A stretch of 64,000 nt of DNA from [Flexibacter] sp. ATCC 35208 (GTDB taxonomy: Bacteria > Bacteroidota > Bacteroidia > Chitinophagales > Chitinophagaceae), in contig NZ_MTKN01000035.1 in NCBI RefSeq assembly GCF_001975825.1, forward strand, positions 20,968-84,967. The letters run 5' to 3'. Both the position numbers and the translations under genes were made by a program. Positions 52,959 through 62,490 of this stretch are shown here, piece after piece. Numbering within the stretch: the first letter of the stretch is position 1; every line of letters begins with the position of its first letter. The notes below the pieces were generated by a model that was given only the letters and a program-made list of their open reading frames with translations, searched no databases and was not told the DNA's origin.

Positions 52959-54662
52959 ATGCAAAAACGCTGGACAGTCCGATCGTATCAACCAAAACAG
53001 GAAGCTTTGCTGCAGGCCTCCCTGCGCATACATCCCCTGTTATGCAGGTTGTTGGTGCAGCGCGGCATGCATACCTATGACGAATCAAGGTTGTTCTTCC
53101 GCCCTACACTGGCAGATCTTCATGATCCATGGATCATGAAAGATATGGATAAAGCTGTATCCAGAATTGAACAGGCCATCTTCAGACATGAAAAAATTCT
53201 AGTGTTCGGAGACTACGACGTGGATGGTACCACCGCCGTAGCAACTGTATTCGATTTTCTACACACTTTATATAATAATATAGAGTTTTATATTCCGCAT
53301 CGCTACCGCGAAGGCTATGGCATCTCTGCCCAGGGCATCGAATACGCCAGGGACAACGATTTTAGCCTCGTCATCACGCTTGACTGCGGTATCAAGGCCA
53401 CCGAACAAATTACCTGGGCCGCTGAACATGGTATTGACTTTATTATATGTGATCACCACCTGCCAGATGCTATCCTGCCTCCGGCTGTGGCTATCCTCAA
53501 CCCAAAACAATATGATTGCCCTTACCCTTACAAGGAACTAAGTGGCTGTGGTATTGGCTATAAACTCATCACCGCCTTCGCCCAAAAAATAGGTTTGCCG
53601 GAATCTGCCGCACACCGCTATCTGGACCTCGTGGCTACCAGCATCGCAGCCGATATCGTACCCATGACCGGCGAAAACCGTGTACTGGCCTTTCATGGAC
53701 TGAAAAAAGTCAATGAATCTCCCCTACCCGGTATCCAGGCCCTCATCCAACTTAGTGGTCTCAAAGAACAACTCACCATCTCTAACCTTGTCTTCGTTAT
53801 CGCTCCCCGCGTTAACGCCGCCGGTAGAATGGACGATGCCCGCAAAGCCGTGAACCTGTTCATTGAGAATGATATGGAAAAGGCCATGGAAATTGCAAAA
53901 GTGCTGCACGCTGACAACTTTGACCGCAAGGAAATTGATGGCAACATTACCAAAGAAGCTGTAGAACTGATTCAGAACGATACTACTCTACATAATAAAA
54001 AGTCCACCGTACTCTATAAGCCTGACTGGCACAAAGGTGTGGTGGGTATCGTGGCATCCCGGCTGATCGATAAATATTATTACAGACCGACCATTATCCT
54101 TACCCTCAGTAATGATAAAGTAGCCGGCTCTGCCCGCTCTGTGATTGGGTTTAACGTATACGAAGCCATTCACAAGTGTAAAGATCTGCTGGAAAACTAT
54201 GGTGGCCACTTCTACGCCGCCGGCATGACCCTCAAACCTGAAAACGTGCCCGCTTTCCAGGAAAGATTTGAAGAGGTTGTCGCCACTACCATCAATCCTG
54301 AACTGCTGATTCCGGAAATCACTATCGATACCGAAATCAGTCTGAAAGATATCACTCCCGCTTTTTTCAATATTCTCAAACAGTTCGAGCCCCTGGGGCC
54401 GGACAACCAACGCCCTATCTTCCTCGTACGAAACGTGGTAGACAGCGGCTACTCCCGCCTCATAAAAGATGAGCACATTAAATTTTCAGTTAAACAGGGC
54501 AGACACCCTATGGCTGTAACAGGTATTGGGTTCTATATGTCTGACAAATTCTCTATCGTCAGCAGCCGCCAGCCTTTTGATATGGTATTTACCATTGATG
54601 AGAACGAGTGGAATGGCAAGATGAACCTACAAATGAAAGTAATCGATATCCGCTCTCACTGA
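52959..54662 (+). CDS. recJ: RecJ, single-strand-specific 5'-3' exonuclease
   Basis: This 567-residue DHH-family nuclease has VFGDYDVDGTTAVATVF (motif I, residues 82-98), the ITLDCGIKATEQI motif, IICDHHLPDA (the DHH) and a C-terminal DHHA1-type segment (GVVGIVASRLIDKY, GSARSVIGFNVYEAI, GGHFYAAGMTL). It degrades single-stranded DNA in recombination and mismatch repair. Length is normal. Confidence 0.96.
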   Translation: MQKRWTVRSYQPKQEALLQASLRIHPLLCRLLVQRGMHTYDESRLFFRPTLADLHDPWIMKDMDKAVSRIEQAIFRHEKILVFGDYDVDGTTAVATVFDFLHTLYNNIEFYIPHRYREGYGISAQGIEYARDNDFSLVITLDCGIKATEQITWAAEHGIDFIICDHHLPDAILPPAVAILNPKQYDCPYPYKELSGCGIGYKLITAFAQKIGLPESAAHRYLDLVATSIAADIVPMTGENRVLAFHGLKKVNESPLPGIQALIQLSGLKEQLTISNLVFVIAPRVNAAGRMDDARKAVNLFIENDMEKAMEIAKVLHADNFDRKEIDGNITKEAVELIQNDTTLHNKKSTVLYKPDWHKGVVGIVASRLIDKYYYRPTIILTLSNDKVAGSARSVIGFNVYEAIHKCKDLLENYGGHFYAAGMTLKPENVPAFQERFEEVVATTINPELLIPEITIDTEISLKDITPAFFNILKQFEPLGPDNQRPIFLVRNVVDSGYSRLIKDEHIKFSVKQGRHPMAVTGIGFYMSDKFSIVSSRQPFDMVFTIDENEWNGKMNLQMKVIDIRSH

Positions 54663-54701
54663 CTTTTTTCTACTCAAACCGAGTAATGATCACCACAAAT
54701 T

Positions 54702-54735
54702 GCAGGGGATCAAAACATTCGCTTTGATCCCCTGC
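54702..54735 (+). terminator. Hairpin after recJ
   Basis: A 13-bp perfect stem (54702-54714, GCAGGGGATCAAA, with 54723-54735) lies 39 bp past the recJ stop. No T run follows, so it is terminator-like but may serve mRNA 3'-end stability. Confidence 0.55.
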
Positions 54736-54869
54736 TGACGGAGATTTGATAAGATCTCCTATGATAGGGCTTTCTATTTTCTCTTTACTTAGGGTAAGTA
54801 TGGGGAAATGACGCCATAGTGCATGGCCTAATTCCATAATTACCTTTTTTTTTACATATTTCCCCTTTA

Positions 54870-54905
54870 CTAAAAATCCCGTCCCACGGTAAAGCGGGAC
54901 GGGAT
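54870..54905 (-). terminator. Terminator after htpG
   Basis: A 10-bp hairpin (54876-54885, ATCCCGTCCC, with 54896-54905) is followed on the minus strand by TTTTTAG. It lies about 53 bp past the htpG stop. Confidence 0.75.
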
Positions 54906-54958
54906 AAGGGCTTGTGCAATGCTATCAAAACGGCATTGCCAATGATTTATTATATCGC

Positions 54959-56788
54959 TTAATTTGTTTTTTCGCCCATCAGTTCTACACTTCTGGTCAC
55001 AAAGGCTGTCAGGTCCGCACCTGTCAAAAGATTCTGTGACAGTAAAGCCAGATCAGCCAGGTTGCGGATTTGCTTTTCCTGCAACTGGTCATTGCCTTCT
55101 TTCAGGATCTGCTGATAAATCGGATGGTTTGCATTCACCGTCATGTTGATTTCGTCAGGCATACCTGCATACCAGGACATACCGCTACCACCTACTGCTG
55201 CCATATCTTTCATACGACGCATAAACTCAGGGCGTGTTACAATCACTGGCTGTGCTTCTGCACTCAGACCTTTCAGTTCCACTTTTACATGTTGCTGCGG
55301 GATCTTTTCAAACAATGATTTCAAACGTGTTTCCTGATCCTGTGTCAGTACATGTGAATTATTTTCATCCTTGTCAATCAGGTTATCTGCAATGTCTGCA
55401 TCCACACGGGTAAACTGTACCTTTTCCCAGCGGGTCTCCATCTGGTTCAGGAAAGCAGCATCTACCAGACTATCCAGTTTCACGATCTTATATCCCTTTG
55501 CTTTCGCCGCAGTGATATAACTATCCTGCTGTACCGGGTTGGTAGCGTACAGGATCACCTGCTTTTCTTCCTTGTTGGTTTGAATAGCAGCAGTATCCTG
55601 TTTGTATTCATCCAGCGTATAGAATTTACTACCATCTGCATCTTCGAGAATGAGGAACTTGTTACCTTTTTCCAGGAACTTATCGTCCGTCATCATACCA
55701 TATTTAGCAAACAAACCGATGGATTCCCATTTCTCTTCAAATCCTTTACGATCGTTTTTAAACATTTCTTCCAGCTTATCCCCTACTTTCTTCGTGATGT
55801 AAGAGCTGATCTTTTTCACATTCGGATCACCCTGCAGGTAGCTACGGCTCACGTTCAGCGGAATATCCGGACTATCGATCACACCATGCAGCAGCATCAG
55901 GAACTCAGGTACAATATCCTTTACTTCGTCCGTTACAAACACCTGGTTAGAATACAGGCTGATCTTATCTTTCTGGATTTCGTAACTCTTATTGATCTTA
56001 GGGAAGTAGAGAATACCCGTCAGGTTGAATGGATAATCTACATTCAGGTGGATCCAGAACAATGGCGGCTCAGAGAAAGGATACAGTTCTTTGTAAAAGT
56101 TCTGATAATCTTCTGTGGTCAGCTCACTTGGTTTCTTCGTCCATGCAGGATGTGTATTGTTGATCTGGTTATCTTCATATTTAACCGGAACTGGCAGGAA
56201 CTTACAGAACTTTTCGAGGATGGATTTGATACGATGCTCATCCAGGAATTCTTCACTTTCCTCATTGATGTGCATGATGATATCAGTACCTCTGCCAGCT
56301 TCGCGGGTGGTTTCTTCCAGGGTATATTCAGGACTGCCATCGCACTCCCAACGTACAGCTGGTTCATCTTTGTGAGATTGGGTGATGATCTCCACCACAT
56401 TGCTCACCATGAAAGAGGAATAGAAGCCCAGACCAAAGTGACCGATGATGTTGGTTCCTTCATTCTGACCTTTATATTTATTCAGGAACTCTTCCGCACC
56501 GGAAAATGCTACCTGGTTGATGTATTTATCTACTTCTTCAGCCGTCATCCCGATCCCATTGTCGGAGATGGTCAATGTTTTTTTCTCTTTGTCAAGTTTC
56601 ACGCTAATGGCCAACTCGCCCAGTTCTCCTTTGAACTCTCCTACACTTGCCAGCGTTTTCAATTTTTGGGTTGCATCAACCGCGTTACTTACGAGTTCGC
56701 GGATAAAGATCTCATGATCTGAATAGAGGAATTTTTTAATAATGGGGAAGATGTTCTCTGTCTGAACACGTATTGCTCCTTTCTGCAT
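54959..56788 (-). CDS. htpG: HtpG, Hsp90 chaperone
   Basis: The ATG at 56788 gives 609 residues (MQKGAIRVQTENIFPIIKKF), the standard N-terminus. An upstream in-frame extension to 56896 looks non-coding. The GHKL ATP site shows ELVSNAVDATQK, ISDNGIGMTAEEVDKYI and GHFGLGFYSSFMVS. The middle domain has NVSRSYLQGD, and the C-terminal dimerisation domain follows. This ATP-dependent cytosolic chaperone is expected in all Bacteroidota. Confidence 0.97.
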   Translation of the reverse strand: MQKGAIRVQTENIFPIIKKFLYSDHEIFIRELVSNAVDATQKLKTLASVGEFKGELGELAISVKLDKEKKTLTISDNGIGMTAEEVDKYINQVAFSGAEEFLNKYKGQNEGTNIIGHFGLGFYSSFMVSNVVEIITQSHKDEPAVRWECDGSPEYTLEETTREAGRGTDIIMHINEESEEFLDEHRIKSILEKFCKFLPVPVKYEDNQINNTHPAWTKKPSELTTEDYQNFYKELYPFSEPPLFWIHLNVDYPFNLTGILYFPKINKSYEIQKDKISLYSNQVFVTDEVKDIVPEFLMLLHGVIDSPDIPLNVSRSYLQGDPNVKKISSYITKKVGDKLEEMFKNDRKGFEEKWESIGLFAKYGMMTDDKFLEKGNKFLILEDADGSKFYTLDEYKQDTAAIQTNKEEKQVILYATNPVQQDSYITAAKAKGYKIVKLDSLVDAAFLNQMETRWEKVQFTRVDADIADNLIDKDENNSHVLTQDQETRLKSLFEKIPQQHVKVELKGLSAEAQPVIVTRPEFMRRMKDMAAVGGSGMSWYAGMPDEINMTVNANHPIYQQILKEGNDQLQEKQIRNLADLALLSQNLLTGADLTAFVTRSVELMGEKTN

Positions 56789-57099
56789 GGGTATCTGTGT
56801 TTTTGTGGAATCTTTCAAAGCGTATGCCAGTGGGAAAATGCTGCCAAAGTGACGGAACGGGGCAGTACAATAAACCATACCGTCAGGAAAAAGCAACCTT
56901 TTTTACTCCGAAGTCAATCGTCACCTGCCGTCAGGCAAATCAAAAAACGCTTCCTTGCTGCCACAGAACCATCCGGTTAACAATTAAATCATGTAAAATA
57001 TAACACAAATGTTGTACATTCAATATGTAGCATATCACGACCCTGAAGAGTATTCCATTAACATATTTACCCATCCCCTAACAACCATCTATTTATTAC
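56789..57099. other. htpG-nuclease divergent intergenic region
   Basis: This 311-bp stretch contains the spurious upstream extension of htpG and an AT-rich part before the secreted nuclease gene. I find no consensus TTTG-N19-TAnnTTTG promoter and no strong dyad; nothing else is supported. Confidence 0.5.
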
Positions 57100-60000
57100 A
57101 TGAAAAAAACTCTACTCCTGATTTTTACAGTCTTTGGTGTCTTGCACACATTTGCGCAAACCCAACCCACCCCCCAGGCACTGCCTTACCAGCAAAACTT
57201 TGACGCATTGGCGACCACATCCACCACTTACCCGGATGGATGGCAGGGCTGGACACTCTCCGGCTCCCCTTCTTCCAGCTTTAACACCGCCACTCCTGCA
57301 TCAGACAAAGCGCTGACTACCGGCACCGCCTCCAGCACTGCCAACAGTGTATATAATTATAATGGTAAACTGGGTTTCCTCAATAGTGGCAGCGTGGACA
57401 ACTGCCTCTCCCTGGCCCTCAATACCACCGGCCAGGTGAACATCGCATTACAATACGACGTTATGACGCTACGCAATCCTTACGATGGCAGTAGCAATAC
57501 CCGTATTAACGAAGTCATCTTACAATACAGAATTGGTAGCACCGGCAACTTTACCAACATTACTGGTACAGAATACCAAAATGGTACGACCCTTCAGACC
57601 ACCAGCGGTGTCACCACGCCACAAGACCCTGCTACAAAAACACTGGTGCTTCCCACAGCCTGCGAAAACCAGCCACTGGTACAGCTTCGCTGGGTAAACC
57701 GCCAGATCAGCGGCAGTGGCTCCCGCCCCTCATTTGCCATCGACAATATTATAGCAGGTAGTGGTGGTGCCGATACCACTCCTCCTGTGATCGACTCTCT
57801 AACGCCACTGAACCACGAAACTAATGTGCCGCCTACCACTACTCCCAGCATTATTTTCTCTGAAAACGTCATTGCAGGTACCGGTCACCTCACCTTACAC
57901 AATGCTACAAACGGTACCCAGCAGGTATTTGACATCACCAGCACAGCTATCGTAATCAGAAATCAGCTGCTCAGTGTGATCACGTCTCTTGCTGGCAACA
58001 AATCTTATTACATCACCATCGACAGCGGCGCCATAACCGACAATAGTGGCAATGCTTTCGCTGGTATTCCTGATAGCACAGTATGGGCTTTTTCCACAGG
58101 TGCACAACAACTGGATTTTGATTTCAACAACTGTACAACCGGTACAGGTGTAGTCGGTGGTTTCACTGCTTATAGCGTAACCGGTGCACAAGTATGGGAT
58201 TGCACCACCTTTGGTCAATCCCTGAATGGTGCACAGATCAATGGCTACAGCGGAGGCCCAGTCGAAAATGAAGACTGGTTGATCTCTCCTGCTTTTGATC
58301 TTACAGGTTTTGATTATCCACTCCTTTCCTTCGCCAGCCGCACTGCTTTTGTAGGTCCATCTTTACAACTGCTCATTTCTACCAACTACGATGGCAGCAG
58401 CCATCCAAATACTGCCATATGGACGGCTGTCAATGGAAGATTCCCTGCAATCTCGTCAGATGCATGGAAAACTTCGGATAGCATCAATCTCGCCGGTTTT
58501 AAACAATCCAGTGTGTATATCGCATTTAAATATACCTCTTCTCCTACCCTGAATGCAGCCCGCTGGACATTGGATGATTTCCATCTCTACAATAGCCCTC
58601 AGGCACCATTACCATCAGTAGATAAGTCTACCTCCAGTATGGATTTCGACTATGTAAAATCAGGTCAACAATCATCCTCACAATACTTTACTTTTAATGC
58701 CAGCGACTTTACCGGTGCACTCACACTTGCTACCAGTGCAGGTTTCCAACTATCAAAAGATAGCGCTGGCACATACACCACTTCCCTGAATTACCCTGTT
58801 GACTCCCTGTCAGGAACCGTAACTGTATGGGTAAGATTCGTACCTACAGCGGCTGATCAGGCATACACAGGCACGCTCACTTTTACCAGTGCTAGTCTGA
58901 ATACTACGCCTATCGCACTTTCCGGCACCTCTTTACGCTCCCTGAAAGTGGTGAACTGGAATATGGAATGGTTTGGTAGTCCGGCACAAAATCCGGCGAA
59001 TGATAGTCTGCAACAGGCAAATGCCACTGTAGTACTGAAAAAACTGGATGCTGATATTTATGCGCTGGCAGAAGTAGTAGATACTGCCCGTTTCAGAGCT
59101 GTGGTGAGCCAGATGCCGGGTTATAACTACATCATTTCTGACTTTGGCTCTTATGCAGACAGCATCACCGATGTGGATTATACTTCTGCACAGAAGCTCA
59201 CATTCCTCTATAAAACAAGCGTGATCCGCTCTATTCGCAGCTATGGTGTATTGAGAAAAGGTGGTAGCGCAAATGCTTATTACAACTGGTCTTCCGGTCG
59301 TTTCCCATTCCTGCTGCAGGCCACTGCAAACCTGAATGGAGATAGTGCACTCATCAACTTCGTCCTCATTCACAGCAAGGCGAATACAGGCACCACTGCG
59401 GACAAGATCCAGTCATGGCAGCGTCGTAAAGATGGTAACCTGGAACTGAAAGATACCCTGGATGCACAATATCCAACCAGCAACTTCATCATCCTCGGTG
59501 ACTTCAACGATGCATTGAATAAAACCATCACTACAGAAGTGGCGCCGGATACCACGACATCTTACATCGATTTCATGAACGATACCGCACATTATAAACC
59601 GCTCACATTGCCATTGAGCCTGGCAGGCGATCAGTCTACCACCGCTTATACAACTGTTATAGACAATGTGATCGCTTCCGATGAAATGGCGATTGCTTAC
59701 CTCCCGGGTTCTGCTAAGGTGCACAAAGAAGTCGCTCAGCTCATCAGTAGCTACAGCAGCACAACCAGCGATCACTATCCGGTGCAGACCAATTACAACC
59801 TGCACACCCTGGGTAACCCTGTCACTGCTGAAAACTTCAATGCCGTAGTAGATTCAGGCAATGTAAAAGTGACCTGGTCTACCCCCTACGAAATCAACAC
59901 AGATCATTATGTAGTAGAGAAAACCCTCAACCTGCGTAACTACGTAGCAGTAGATACCCTCGCTGCACAGGGCAACAAAGACTTCGCAACCAGTTACCGC

Positions 60001-60366
60001 ACCTATGACTATCAGCCATGGCTGGGGGGGTCCTGGTACAGACTGAAGATTGTAAGCAAAGATGGCAGCGTTCGCTACAGCGAAAATGACAGGGTATACG
60101 TATCTTTGCTGGACCTGATCAAAAAGCTCATCTGGTGCATCATTGGTCATAACCTCCAGGTATGGGTGGATATGGAAAAACCAGGACCCGCTCAATTTGA
60201 ACTCATTGATATGCAGGGACGCAGCCGTTTCAAATCACAACAGTTTGTAAACAAAGGCCGCAATACCAAGACGATTGATGTGAACGCTTTGCCTAACGGT
60301 ATATATATATTAAGGATACAGAGTTTGGATGGCGTAAAAACCAGTAAAATATTGATTACCAAATAA
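57100..60366 (+). CDS. Type IX-secreted endonuclease/exonuclease/phosphatase-family protein
   Basis: This 1088-residue multidomain exported protein has a signal peptide (ending VLHTFAQ) and a choice-of-anchor-like beta domain (about 25-220). An SbsA-type Ig-like domain follows (TTPPVIDSLTPLNHETNVPP, about 224-330), then a second beta domain (about 340-500) and an adhesive Ig-like part. The nuclease fold comes next: NWNMEWFGSP (about 618), IILGDFNDAL (about 800) and SDHYPV (about 889). A C-terminal type IX sorting domain ends it (IDVNALPNGIYILRIQSLDG then TSKILITK). It should cross the outer membrane through SprA, encoded in this window. Substrate is probably extracellular DNA or a phosphodiester (inference). 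Confidence 0.9.
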   Translation: MKKTLLLIFTVFGVLHTFAQTQPTPQALPYQQNFDALATTSTTYPDGWQGWTLSGSPSSSFNTATPASDKALTTGTASSTANSVYNYNGKLGFLNSGSVDNCLSLALNTTGQVNIALQYDVMTLRNPYDGSSNTRINEVILQYRIGSTGNFTNITGTEYQNGTTLQTTSGVTTPQDPATKTLVLPTACENQPLVQLRWVNRQISGSGSRPSFAIDNIIAGSGGADTTPPVIDSLTPLNHETNVPPTTTPSIIFSENVIAGTGHLTLHNATNGTQQVFDITSTAIVIRNQLLSVITSLAGNKSYYITIDSGAITDNSGNAFAGIPDSTVWAFSTGAQQLDFDFNNCTTGTGVVGGFTAYSVTGAQVWDCTTFGQSLNGAQINGYSGGPVENEDWLISPAFDLTGFDYPLLSFASRTAFVGPSLQLLISTNYDGSSHPNTAIWTAVNGRFPAISSDAWKTSDSINLAGFKQSSVYIAFKYTSSPTLNAARWTLDDFHLYNSPQAPLPSVDKSTSSMDFDYVKSGQQSSSQYFTFNASDFTGALTLATSAGFQLSKDSAGTYTTSLNYPVDSLSGTVTVWVRFVPTAADQAYTGTLTFTSASLNTTPIALSGTSLRSLKVVNWNMEWFGSPAQNPANDSLQQANATVVLKKLDADIYALAEVVDTARFRAVVSQMPGYNYIISDFGSYADSITDVDYTSAQKLTFLYKTSVIRSIRSYGVLRKGGSANAYYNWSSGRFPFLLQATANLNGDSALINFVLIHSKANTGTTADKIQSWQRRKDGNLELKDTLDAQYPTSNFIILGDFNDALNKTITTEVAPDTTTSYIDFMNDTAHYKPLTLPLSLAGDQSTTAYTTVIDNVIASDEMAIAYLPGSAKVHKEVAQLISSYSSTTSDHYPVQTNYNLHTLGNPVTAENFNAVVDSGNVKVTWSTPYEINTDHYVVEKTLNLRNYVAVDTLAAQGNKDFATSYRTYDYQPWLGGSWYRLKIVSKDGSVRYSENDRVYVSLLDLIKKLIWCIIGHNLQVWVDMEKPGPAQFELIDMQGRSRFKSQQFVNKGRNTKTIDVNALPNGIYILRIQSLDGVKTSKILITK

Positions 60367-60417
60367 TTAATTCTACAAAAAGGGATAGCGGCAGGCCTTC
60401 CCGCCGCTACCACCACC

Positions 60418-60458
60418 GCAAAAAACCACTTCCGCCTACGGCAGAAGTGGTTTTTTGC
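60418..60458 (+). terminator. Strong terminator after the nuclease gene
   Basis: A 15-bp perfect stem (60418-60432, GCAAAAAACCACTTC, with 60444-60458) with an extra GCC/GGC pair in the loop and a T run in its right arm. That arm overlaps the -33 element of the ribosomal-protein promoter. Confidence 0.88.
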
Positions 60459-60486
60459 ATTATTTCATAAATATCTCCTATCTTTG
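60454..60486 (+). promoter_or_regulatory. Promoter of the rpsF-rpsR-rplI operon
   Basis: TTTG (60454-60457), 21 bases, then TATCTTTG (60479-60486) match the Bacteroidota -33/-7 pattern. The start point would be near 60493, leaving about 35 nt before the rpsF ATG. Confidence 0.72.
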
Positions 60487-60527
60487 CGATCCAATTTTTT
60501 TCTAATCAAATTAAAAACAGGGAAATT

Positions 60528-60878
60528 ATGAATTACGAATTGATGGTGATTTTTACCCCTGTGCTGTCTGAGGAAGACTACAAAGCTGCTCAGAAAAAAT
60601 TCGCTGACATTATCAAAGATAATGGTGGTGAATTAACGCACGAAAATCCCTGGGGATTAAAATCACTGGCGTACCCTATCCAGAAGAAGACCACGGGCAT
60701 GTACCTGGTACTGGAATACAGTGCGCCATCCGACCTCAATGAGAAGCTGAAAATTCAGCTGAACCGCGATGAAAATGTGCTCCGTCACATGGTTACTGCA
60801 CTGGACAAATACGCTGTTCAGTACAACAATCGCAAGAGACATGGCGTAAACGCTGATTCTAAAACCGCTGAAGCTTAA
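60528..60878 (+). CDS. rpsF: 30S ribosomal protein S6
   Basis: This 116-residue ferredoxin-like ribosomal protein begins MNYELMVIFTPVLSEEDYKA, with WGLKSLAYPIQKKTTGMYLV and a C-terminal extension. It binds with S18 to the central domain of 16S rRNA; rpsR follows 4 bp downstream. Confidence 0.98.
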   Translation: MNYELMVIFTPVLSEEDYKAAQKKFADIIKDNGGELTHENPWGLKSLAYPIQKKTTGMYLVLEYSAPSDLNEKLKIQLNRDENVLRHMVTALDKYAVQYNNRKRHGVNADSKTAEA

Positions 60879-60882
60879 AATT

Positions 60883-61149
60883 ATGGCAGTAAAACAAGAA
60901 ATTAAGTACTTAACGGCCGTAAAAACCGAGAAACGTCAAAAGAAATATTGCCGTTTCAAGAAATTAGGCATCCGGTATGTGGATTACAAAGACGCTGAAT
61001 TCCTGAAGAAATTCCTGAACGACCAGGGTAAAATGCTCCCTCGTCGTATCTCTGGTAACTCCCTGAAGTTCCAGCGCAAGGTAGCTCAGGCAATTAAAAA
61101 GGCTCGTCAGATGGCGTTGTTACCTTACGTTACTGACCTTTTAAAGTAA
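60883..61149 (+). CDS. rpsR: 30S ribosomal protein S18
   Basis: This 88-residue basic protein contains YVDYKDAEFLKKFLNDQGKM and LPRRISGNSLKFQRKVAQAI, diagnostic of S18. It partners S6 in the small subunit and is cotranscribed with rpsF and rplI. Confidence 0.98.
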   Translation: MAVKQEIKYLTAVKTEKRQKKYCRFKKLGIRYVDYKDAEFLKKFLNDQGKMLPRRISGNSLKFQRKVAQAIKKARQMALLPYVTDLLK

Positions 61150-61197
61150 ACCGACAAATTACTTATCGTAAGTAAAAGGTCCTTAAAACTAATTAAC

Positions 61198-61644
61198 ATG
61201 CAAGTAATCTTAATACAAGACGTAGATAATCTGGGTCAGAAGAATGAAGTCGCTGCCGTAAAAAACGGTTACGCTAGAAACTTCCTGATCCCACAGAAAT
61301 TTGCGGTAGAAGCATCTCCATCTAACCTGAAGCAACTGCAGGAGCGCCTGAAAGTGCAGAAAGCGAAAGAAGAGAAAATGCTCGCCGAAATCGCTAAGGT
61401 GGTTGAAGTGCTGAAGGCTGGTCCAGTGAAAATTGGTGCTAAAACCGGTACATCCGGTAAGATCTTCGGTAGCGTTACCGGTGTTCAGATCGCTCGTGCG
61501 ATTAAAGAACAGAAAGGTTACGAAATCGACCGTCGCCGCATCCACATCCTGGATGATGTAAAAGAATTAGGTACATACAAAGCGAAACTGGACTTCGGTA
61601 AAGGCAATGAAGCTGAACTGGAATTCGAAGTTGTAGCTGAGTAA
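61198..61644 (+). CDS. rplI: 50S ribosomal protein L9
   Basis: This 148-residue protein has the L9 N-terminal domain (MQVILIQDVDNLGQKNEVAA, VKNGYARNFLIPQKFAV), the long connecting helix and the C-terminal domain (GKIFGSVTGVQIARAI). It ends the S6-S18-L9 operon before a strong terminator. Confidence 0.98.
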   Translation: MQVILIQDVDNLGQKNEVAAVKNGYARNFLIPQKFAVEASPSNLKQLQERLKVQKAKEEKMLAEIAKVVEVLKAGPVKIGAKTGTSGKIFGSVTGVQIARAIKEQKGYEIDRRRIHILDDVKELGTYKAKLDFGKGNEAELEFEVVAE

Positions 61645-61662
61645 GTCTTACATACTTTATAT

Positions 61663-61696
61663 AAAAAATCCCGGGCCGCAAAGCCCGGGATTTTTT
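61663..61696 (+). terminator. Terminator after rplI
   Basis: A 14-bp stem (61663-61676, core AATCCCGGGC, with 61683-61696) and loop CGCAAA end in six T residues, 18 bp after the rplI stop. Confidence 0.93.
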
Positions 61697-61733
61697 ATGT
61701 ATTACTACATCTATCTATGGCACAATTTTCGAT

Positions 61734-61741
61734 TATATTTG
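61734..61741 (+). promoter_or_regulatory. Candidate -7 element for the lipoprotein gene
   Basis: TATATTTG matches TAnnTTTG and lies nine bases before the preferred ATG at 61751, inside the longer in-frame extension. This supports the shorter protein. No TTTG is seen at the -33 position. Confidence 0.4.
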
Positions 61742-61750
61742 TTTCATTAT

Positions 61751-62485
61751 ATGAAACAGTACCTATCTTTATTAACCGCCGTAGTCCTGTGGACTGCCTG
61801 CCACCCGAGCGCTGCATCAAACAGCACGCCTACTGCCGAAACCAACGCTGCTGTTCCGGCATCTACCAATGAACGACCTATCGATTCATTCCGCATTGGA
61901 AACAAACAATTCCTGGTGTACAGTTTAGCAAAATCGTCATTCAGTCCTACTACTGATCTGGATTATGATAGCGCCGAAGGTCCTCAGCTGACCCGTGAAG
62001 CCGCTAAAGTACATAGACAAGGCGATTCCCTCCTCTTTGCTTTGAAGAACGGGAAAACGTCTGTACTCGCTAATTCCAGGAACCCGGACATCGATGAGGA
62101 TTATGCCGTATACTACTATGCCGGCTACAAAGAAGACCTGCAACAACACCTCGCATTTGGCAGCTATTACGAATCCAGCGATTACCTGCTCGTTAATCCT
62201 GCTAATGGTAAGCAAACACACCTGTGGGGCATTCCTTACCTTTCCCCTGATAAGCAATTTGTACTCTGCCCTTCTTTCGATCTGGAAGCAGGATTCAACA
62301 ATAATGGATTTGAACTCTACAGTTATGAGAACGGTAATATGAAACTACTGGGAGAAACAGACCTTCAACACTGGGGCCCCGGCCAGATAAAATGGGTAGA
62401 CTCCCATACACTGGAAGCCGAGTACCAGACTATGGATACTGCGATGAATATCCATACAAAACCGGTCAGGATAATCATGCAATAA
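61751..62485 (+). CDS. Lipoprotein of unknown function
   Basis: The ATG at 61751 gives 244 residues (MKQYLSLLTAVVLWTACHPS) with a good lipobox (LWTAC). An earlier start at 61697 would begin before the promoter-like element and hide the signal. The mature part has a Ser/Thr/Ala-rich linker and then a beta-rich domain of about 200 residues (NKQFLVYSLAKSSFSPTTDL, PDKQFVLCPSFDLEAG). I do not recognise a family. It stands alone between the ribosomal operon and a palindromic repeat element. Confidence 0.85.
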   Translation: MKQYLSLLTAVVLWTACHPSAASNSTPTAETNAAVPASTNERPIDSFRIGNKQFLVYSLAKSSFSPTTDLDYDSAEGPQLTREAAKVHRQGDSLLFALKNGKTSVLANSRNPDIDEDYAVYYYAGYKEDLQQHLAFGSYYESSDYLLVNPANGKQTHLWGIPYLSPDKQFVLCPSFDLEAGFNNNGFELYSYENGNMKLLGETDLQHWGPGQIKWVDSHTLEAEYQTMDTAMNIHTKPVRIIMQ

Positions 62486-62490
62486 AAGCA

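Larger units (their letters stand above)
54663..54958. other. Convergent intergenic region recJ-htpG
   Basis: This 296-bp stretch holds the recJ hairpin (54702-54735), a T-rich run near 54845 and the htpG terminator (54870-54905). No gene is supported on either strand. Confidence 0.7.

Noticed and set aside
55580..56722. A 380-codon open frame antisense to htpG
   Set aside because: It is fully covered by the well-supported htpG gene, has no recognisable domain and a His/Ile/Phe-rich composition typical of an antisense shadow.
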